A stretch of 11,817 nt of DNA from Spraguea lophii. Its lineage: Eukaryota > Microsporidia > Spragueidae. This document shows, one piece after another, positions 7,218 to 11,817 of the stretch (its first letter is position 1; each line of letters begins with the position of its first letter). Both the position numbers and the translations under genes were made by a program. Where the stretch lies: assembly GCA_001887945.1 (NCBI GenBank), contig LDOQ01000044.1:1-11817 (forward strand), in the 5' to 3' direction. A model generated the notes under the pieces. It was not told the origin of the DNA. It searched no databases and saw only the letters and a program-made list of their open reading frames with translations.

Positions 7218-7697
7218 CCTATTATTTTTATCAAAAGTTATTTCTAAATATTTTATAATTATTTTACTTTTGAATTATTATAAAACAAAATAGGATACGA
7301 ATCAATCAATATTAAGATGTTTTTAATGCTATATTAATATTTGTTATAAGATAATTTTTATTTTCACGTAATTTTTTTATAATAATATATTTTTTAAACA
7401 CCAAAATAAAGATGTTTTCATATACTTATGTTAAATTCAAAATACTTGTAGATATATATTAGTTTATATTCAGACATTTCAATCACCACCATTAAAGTTA
7501 AAGTTGTGACATAACTCAAAAATATTCTAATGCTTTTGAAAATTGAGTGATATATCATAGAAATAATAAAAATAGATTTGATTTTATCAAAATTTCTACT
7601 TTCAACTCACGATCTTTGGACTTTGACATTAAAATAATGAAATTCTATATTCCGTTAATAGAAAATTTTTGTGTATATAATTTTCTTGGAATAATTA
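7218..7697. other. AT-rich spacer between gene relics 2 and 3
   Basis: No gene, RNA or repeat is seen. The open frame at 7547-7744 begins with GTG and has the composition of chance ORFs here. Confidence 0.5.
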
Positions 7698-8845
7698 ATG
7701 TATGTTTTTATTTATTTAATAACAATTCTTTGTTCAACGAATAAATACTTAGAAGAAAAAGAATTATTTGAAGAAAACTATATAACTCAGGCCTACACGT
7801 CACAAGAGGGTCTTTAATAAATATACTTACAAATTCAGATTCATAGAAGTTGGGAAATAACAATAAAAAACCGGGAAAGAATAAAGAAAAAATCGATACA
7901 AATATAATTAAAGAAGGATTACATAAAAAACAAAGGCTTAATTTCAAGTATCCTTTTGGAATTTCTAGTTCAAAAACATACACAATGGAAGACGAATCAA
8001 CAAGAGAAGGAAGAAAACATCATGAAACAAAGCCTGACGACACACGGAAGTTGGCTAACTTTTTATCTTTTTTTACAAAAGGTCAATATATAAATAGACC
8101 TCTAGATTTTAATGAATAAGTATTATCTGATCCAATAAACATCTTGAAAACCCAGAAAAAGTATTAGTAGATTATAATACACCATAATACATTGAAAAAT
8201 ATGAAATACAATTTAACTCTGCAATAGTGAATGGCAAAGTATTAATTAATTTTATTTGATATTTTTTTAAGATGGAAGATTTCTTAATATTCAATGAATT
8301 TTATGCAATGTTATTTCAAGAGAATATAGAAATTTCATCTATTTTTAATCGGATGCAAGATATACAGACGGGCATCAGTACTCGAGATAAAAATTTTATG
8401 GATATTTCTTTTATTAGTATAAGTGAATATTATTTAAATATATTTGCAGTAATCGAAAAAAAGCAGAATTTTACAACTAAATATAATGCTTATAAGATTA
8501 ATAACAGAAAAAACATGTAAAATATAATCAAAATGTTTATCTGACATGGTAAAATATTATTTAAAAATATTAAATAATAGTTGAAAAGATAAACCAATGA
8601 ATTTTATCAGATATTTTTCAGATTTAGTTTATTGTATTGCAATGGTGCAATATTTACAATCTATAAAAAATTTATTGGGGATAGAAAAACAAAATTTATA
8701 CAAAAGTGAAAGAAAGAACATTAAAAAAGAAACTAAGGCCGTAAGAATGATAAAAAAGGAGTATTTTAAAACAATGTATAAAATATACGAGATTTTTAAA
8801 CCATGTCCTCAACTTATGAAGCAATCGGAAATTATAAAAATATGA
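7698..8845 (+). pseudogene. Eroded gene relic 3, paralogue of relic 2, secreted or membrane protein
   Basis: ATG 7698 opens with a signal-like hydrophobic N-terminus (MYVFIYLITILCSTNKY) and then Glu/Lys-rich sequence. Two stops at 7815-7820 end that frame. Reading resumes in another frame at about 7850-8119 (basic, with FLSFFTKGQYINRPLDFNE). It shifts near 8130 into a third frame, running about 8137-8520 with stops at about 8185 and 8254. A last frame, about 8530-8845, has one stop before 8597. The piece HLENPEKVLVDYNTP, followed by IEKYEIQFN, KVLIN and FKMEDFLIFNEF (about 8140-8310), lines up with relic 2 at about 7040-7205, which reads LEN, D-x-F-N-S-P, YEKVKYKN, KVVIYN and FKIIFLILENIF. 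The C-terminus YEIFKPCPQLMKQSEI (about 8790-8838) resembles the end of relic 1. The family is not recognised. Several lesions make expression of a full protein impossible. Confidence 0.65.
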
Positions 8846-9018
8846 TTTTAAAAATTAAAACCCGTGTTATTAAAAATTTATACATAAAAAAGTTTTAAAT
8901 TCAATTATTGTTTATTGTTTTTATTTCTTATATATTTTAAATATTACTTTAATAAAATTTATAAAATGTTTAATTTTATTATTTCCTTATAAAAAAAATA
9001 GTTATAATAATAATTGAT
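8846..9018. other. Short intergenic region before the RING gene
   Basis: Very AT-rich sequence that would contain the 3' end of relic 3 and the promoter of the RING gene. No further structure is recognised. Confidence 0.4.
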
Positions 9019-9020
9019 AT

Positions 9021-9025
9021 GGGGG
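9021..9025 (+). promoter_or_regulatory. GGG-type motif directly upstream of the RING gene start
   Basis: A run of five G stands out in almost pure A/T sequence and ends six bases before ATG 9032. Microsporidian genes are known to carry CCC- or GGG-like motifs a few bases before the start codon, linked to very short 5' leaders. An out-of-frame ATG at 9019 overlaps the motif. It would be avoided if transcription starts within or after the G run. Confidence 0.45.
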
Positions 9026-9031
9026 TTATAA

Positions 9032-9976
9032 ATGTTTTCTATAAAAATATTTTTAACATATATATTTTATAAGTTATTTTCACAGGGGGAATCTTATATC
9101 AAATTACATAATTATGGAAATAGAGAAACATTATGGTTAGATGTAATAAATATTTGTGAGAGGCATGTATATGATCTCGATATAGAGGAAATTAACAATT
9201 TGAATGCTATATACCATCATAATAAGTATTTATCAGATAAAATATTTATTTATAAAAATTATAAAAAGGATGAAATAATATTTTTTGTAAATTATCCTTC
9301 AATTGCTGAGATAAAAGAATTTACAGATATATTTAATTTATACAAAACAAAGAGTGTCATTATATTACCCAAGAAGAATGAACACATGTTACTTTATAAT
9401 ACATTAAGAGAGTATATCGAGAATAAAGAATATCGTTTTAATGTTATGATAGCAAACGAGAAAGATCATAAAAAAATATTAAAATTCATGAATATAAAAG
9501 ATGTAGGTAAATATTATTATTTAGATCGTATGGAAGAGATAGTTGAATTAGAAAACAAAGAAATTATTGATAGATTATCAATAAACAGTACATATGTAAA
9601 AAGAAAAAAATTAAATATAAGAAAAATAGAAATCGGGGTTTCGGATACACTTGAAGGATACTTAAGTTTATCGGGATATATTATGGTTACAGGATTGATA
9701 ATCATGACATTAATACAGATGACGAAAAAGATATCTAGGATTTATAATCCTAAAAAGAAAATTACGAAAAAAAAATTAAAAGAAATCAAGACCATTGAAT
9801 ATCAGAAAATAATAGATCCAAAATTTCTTAATTGCTCAATTTGTTTAAGAGATTTTGATTCTAAAGATTTGATAAGAATTTTACCGTGTGCTCATTTCTT
9901 TCATAGAAAATGTATTGATCCGTGGTTAATACATTTATCTACATTATGCCCATACTGTAAAAAAACTGTAATTTAA
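9032..9976 (+). CDS. Membrane-anchored RING-H2 protein, probable E3 ubiquitin ligase
   Basis: The protein has 314 residues. It starts with a hydrophobic, signal-peptide-like N-terminus (1-18, MFSIKIFLTYIFYKLFSQG) and continues with a region of about 190 residues. One membrane span follows (about 209-230, SLSGYIMVTGLIIMTLIQM), then a basic juxtamembrane stretch (231-250) and a C-terminal RING-H2 finger. The zinc ligands are C268, C271, C286, H288, H291, C294, C306 and C309 (C-x2-C-x14-C-x-H-x2-H-x2-C-x11-C-x2-C). The E2-contact positions I270, W298 and P307 are all present, so an active ligase is likely. The positive residues after the span predict a luminal N-terminus and a cytosolic RING. 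The layout matches PA-TM-RING ligases (GRAIL/RNF13 type) of the endomembrane system. The luminal region (about 80-150, FFVNYP and SVIILP) could be a diverged PA domain, which is inference only. ATG 9032 is chosen because the earlier ATG 9019 is out of frame. It is the only intact complete gene in the window. Confidence 0.9.
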   Translation: MFSIKIFLTYIFYKLFSQGESYIKLHNYGNRETLWLDVINICERHVYDLDIEEINNLNAIYHHNKYLSDKIFIYKNYKKDEIIFFVNYPSIAEIKEFTDIFNLYKTKSVIILPKKNEHMLLYNTLREYIENKEYRFNVMIANEKDHKKILKFMNIKDVGKYYYLDRMEEIVELENKEIIDRLSINSTYVKRKKLNIRKIEIGVSDTLEGYLSLSGYIMVTGLIIMTLIQMTKKISRIYNPKKKITKKKLKEIKTIEYQKIIDPKFLNCSICLRDFDSKDLIRILPCAHFFHRKCIDPWLIHLSTLCPYCKKTVI

Positions 9977-11301
9977 AAAATAAATTTTCATGTAAAGAAT
10001 AATTAAATAAATTAATACAAGTTTTTATTGTTATTTATATACTTTTTATATTTATTCCTGTATATAAAAATCATATTTGTATAGAGATATACAAAAACAG
10101 GAAAAAAGCGCTTAATAACTCTAAAATTATAATCTTGATAAATACAATACTTTTTATTTCTGAAAGTAAATATTCTTTTTCATCTTTATAAATAAACTTT
10201 GACAAGATGTATAATGAGAAGAAGGTATATTACGAAACCATGTTAAAATTATATAAATTAATATAACTATCTTTTAATTAATTTACAAGTATATTACAAA
10301 TATTTTTAATAATAAAGATATTCTTAAATAAATTATTATATTTTTATTATTTTATATGTTTATTACCCCGATGTTATTTGTATGTACTTAAAATTTTCAA
10401 ATTATTAAAATATAAATTATGGTTAAATATAAATACATATAAGCCATAAATAAATATAACTTCTTAACGTAGTTGAATATATTATTTGTTTTTTTTACAA
10501 ATTTAAAATTTATTTATTTCAAATATAATTTCTTCTCATCCCTTTTTATTATTGTATAAATGTTTTTATAGTTTGTTTATATTTGTTGTAACAAGATATA
10601 CCATAAGTCTTATTTGTTTTAACATTTAATCAGAAATACAATAATAAATATCAAACCGTATTATAATATAAATTATAAAATCTTCTACATTCTACTTAAA
10701 CAACCGATGTCATATTTTCCCTTCTCATTTATTTCAAAATAATAAATAATAGTTAAAACTGTATTGATACATTATAATTCTAAAACTTATTTAATTGAAA
10801 TTCTTATAAATTATATTTTTTTAAAACTTTGTTTGTAAGATTGGAAAATAAACTATTTTCATAAATTGAAAATGTTTGTCTTATTCCCTTTTAAGTTATA
10901 GTTGTTAATAAATTAACGGAAAAAGTAAAATATTTAAATATTTGTTTATTTTTCAAGTATGTTCTATTGTTTATATTAAATATATATATATTATTAGTCA
11001 TTGAAAAGATATCTTAAAAGTTATTAATTTTTATTCTTTTAGAAGATTTTCTTCTAATATTTTGAATACTGTTTTTGACAATTTCAAATTCCATCCTAAA
11101 ATATTAATTTTCAATTTATTTTGACGTAAAATTTAAATCTTCTTTAATTTCTCATATTATATCCATGAATTTATTCTCTATATGTATAATATACAACAAT
11201 TAACAAAAATTAAATAAATACAATTTTGACATAAAAAAAATAAAGTTAACTGTCAAAAAAATTGGTAAAAAACTATATAAGAAAAAGAAACTCGTGTTTT
11301 T
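9977..11301. other. 1.3-kb AT-rich intergenic region
   Basis: Nothing is convincing on either strand. The minus strand between about 11170 and 10500 is purine-enriched and shows short readable pieces, for example 26 residues from ATG 11094 to TAA 11014 (EFEIVKNSIQNIRRKSSKR) and INEKGKYDIGCLSRM near 10725. These may be remains of a very old gene, or chance. ACTATATAA at 11272-11280 is a possible TATA-like element for the LRR gene at 11302. Confidence 0.5.
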
Positions 11302-11817
11302 ATGAATTTTTTATTAGCATTTTTCCCATTATTGATAAACTGTAATATATATAAAATAACACACAGTGATTATGATACTATTAAGGAGTTAATACCCAAA
11401 CCAGACGAGGTTGGTTTATACGATGAGATTATAAACAACCCAGATTTTTCTTGTTATTTTAAAGTATACAGAGAAAATGAATATAATAAAGAAATTGAAA
11501 TTATAAACTTAGATAATGTTGATCCAAAAACAGGGAATAATATATTTCCTGAAATATTTTGTGAAATCTGTGATATTAAATGTTTAATACTTACTAGATT
11601 AAAATTATCTAAATTACCTAATCAATTTAAAAATATTAAAAAATTAGAAAAGTTATATTTAAGTGATAATAAATTTAAAGAATTTCCCCGAGTTCTATTT
11701 TTATCGCCAAAACTAAGAGTTCTTCATTTAAACCTCAATGAATTTAATACAATGCCTTCTGAAATTATTAAAATGAACAATCTTGAGACATTAAATATTG
11801 GGTATTGTTCTGATTTG
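11302..11817 (+). CDS. Secreted leucine-rich-repeat protein, N-terminal part (runs off window)
   Basis: From ATG 11302 the frame is open to the last base (172 codons, no stop yet), so the 3' end is missing. Residues 1-16 form a short hydrophobic signal peptide (FLLAFFPLLINC). A unique region follows to about residue 88 and contains several Cys (51, 87, 90). From about residue 94, leucine-rich repeats of about 23 residues begin: LILTRLKLSKLPNQFKNI, LEKLYLSDNKFKEFP, LRVLHLNLNEFNTMPSEI and LETLNIGYCS. The L-x-x-L-x-L-S-x-N-x-F-x-x-(F/M)-P pattern is of the typical or plant-intracellular Ras-group LRR type. LRRs are protein-binding folds. With a signal peptide, this protein probably acts outside the parasite cell or on its surface, and such families are expanded in several microsporidia. 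No GGG or CCC motif precedes the ATG. ATG 11302 is the first in frame and gives the signal peptide. Confidence 0.9.
   Translation, partial: MNFLLAFFPLLINCNIYKITHSDYDTIKELIPKPDEVGLYDEIINNPDFSCYFKVYRENEYNKEIEIINLDNVDPKTGNNIFPEIFCEICDIKCLILTRLKLSKLPNQFKNIKKLEKLYLSDNKFKEFPRVLFLSPKLRVLHLNLNEFNTMPSEIIKMNNLETLNIGYCSDL

Overview
The window looks like nuclear DNA of a small-genomed, very AT-rich eukaryote, most likely a microsporidian with an expanded, transposon-bearing genome. The genes have no visible introns, and the codons are A/T-rich in the standard code (TGG for Trp in intact genes). A GGG-type motif sits just before one start codon. There is a Merlin/IS1016-type DNA transposon, and there are secreted or membrane proteins of kinds common in microsporidia (leucine-rich repeats, a RING protein). 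The phylum is inferred; no rRNA or other clade marker is present.

Layout. 1-528: the C-terminal end of an unrecognised protein. 784-1773: a complete but dead Merlin-like transposon with 42-bp inverted ends, an exact 8-bp target duplication and a decayed transposase on the minus strand. About 2110-2598 (minus) and 5905-6396 (plus): two copies, inverted relative to each other, of a roughly 0.49-kb tRNA-headed SINE-like retroposon with RNA polymerase III A and B boxes. A third, much older copy lies at about 3025-3262. About 4055-8845: a row of three eroded plus-strand coding relics, full of in-frame stops and frameshifts. The middle one (5521-7217) is cut by the younger SINE, and two of the three share a recognisable sequence module. 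9032-9976: an intact membrane-anchored RING-H2 protein, probably an E3 ubiquitin ligase. 9977-11301: AT-rich spacer. 11302-end: the start of a secreted leucine-rich-repeat protein that runs off the window.

Taken together this is accessory-type DNA. A cluster of lineage-specific secreted or membrane protein genes, all on one strand, is decaying while the RING and LRR genes at its right end stay intact. Two classes of mobile element have entered it. The SINE-like family, with copies of clearly different ages and a clean 13-bp target duplication inside a former gene, is the most noteworthy element. The eroded paralogous gene family is second.
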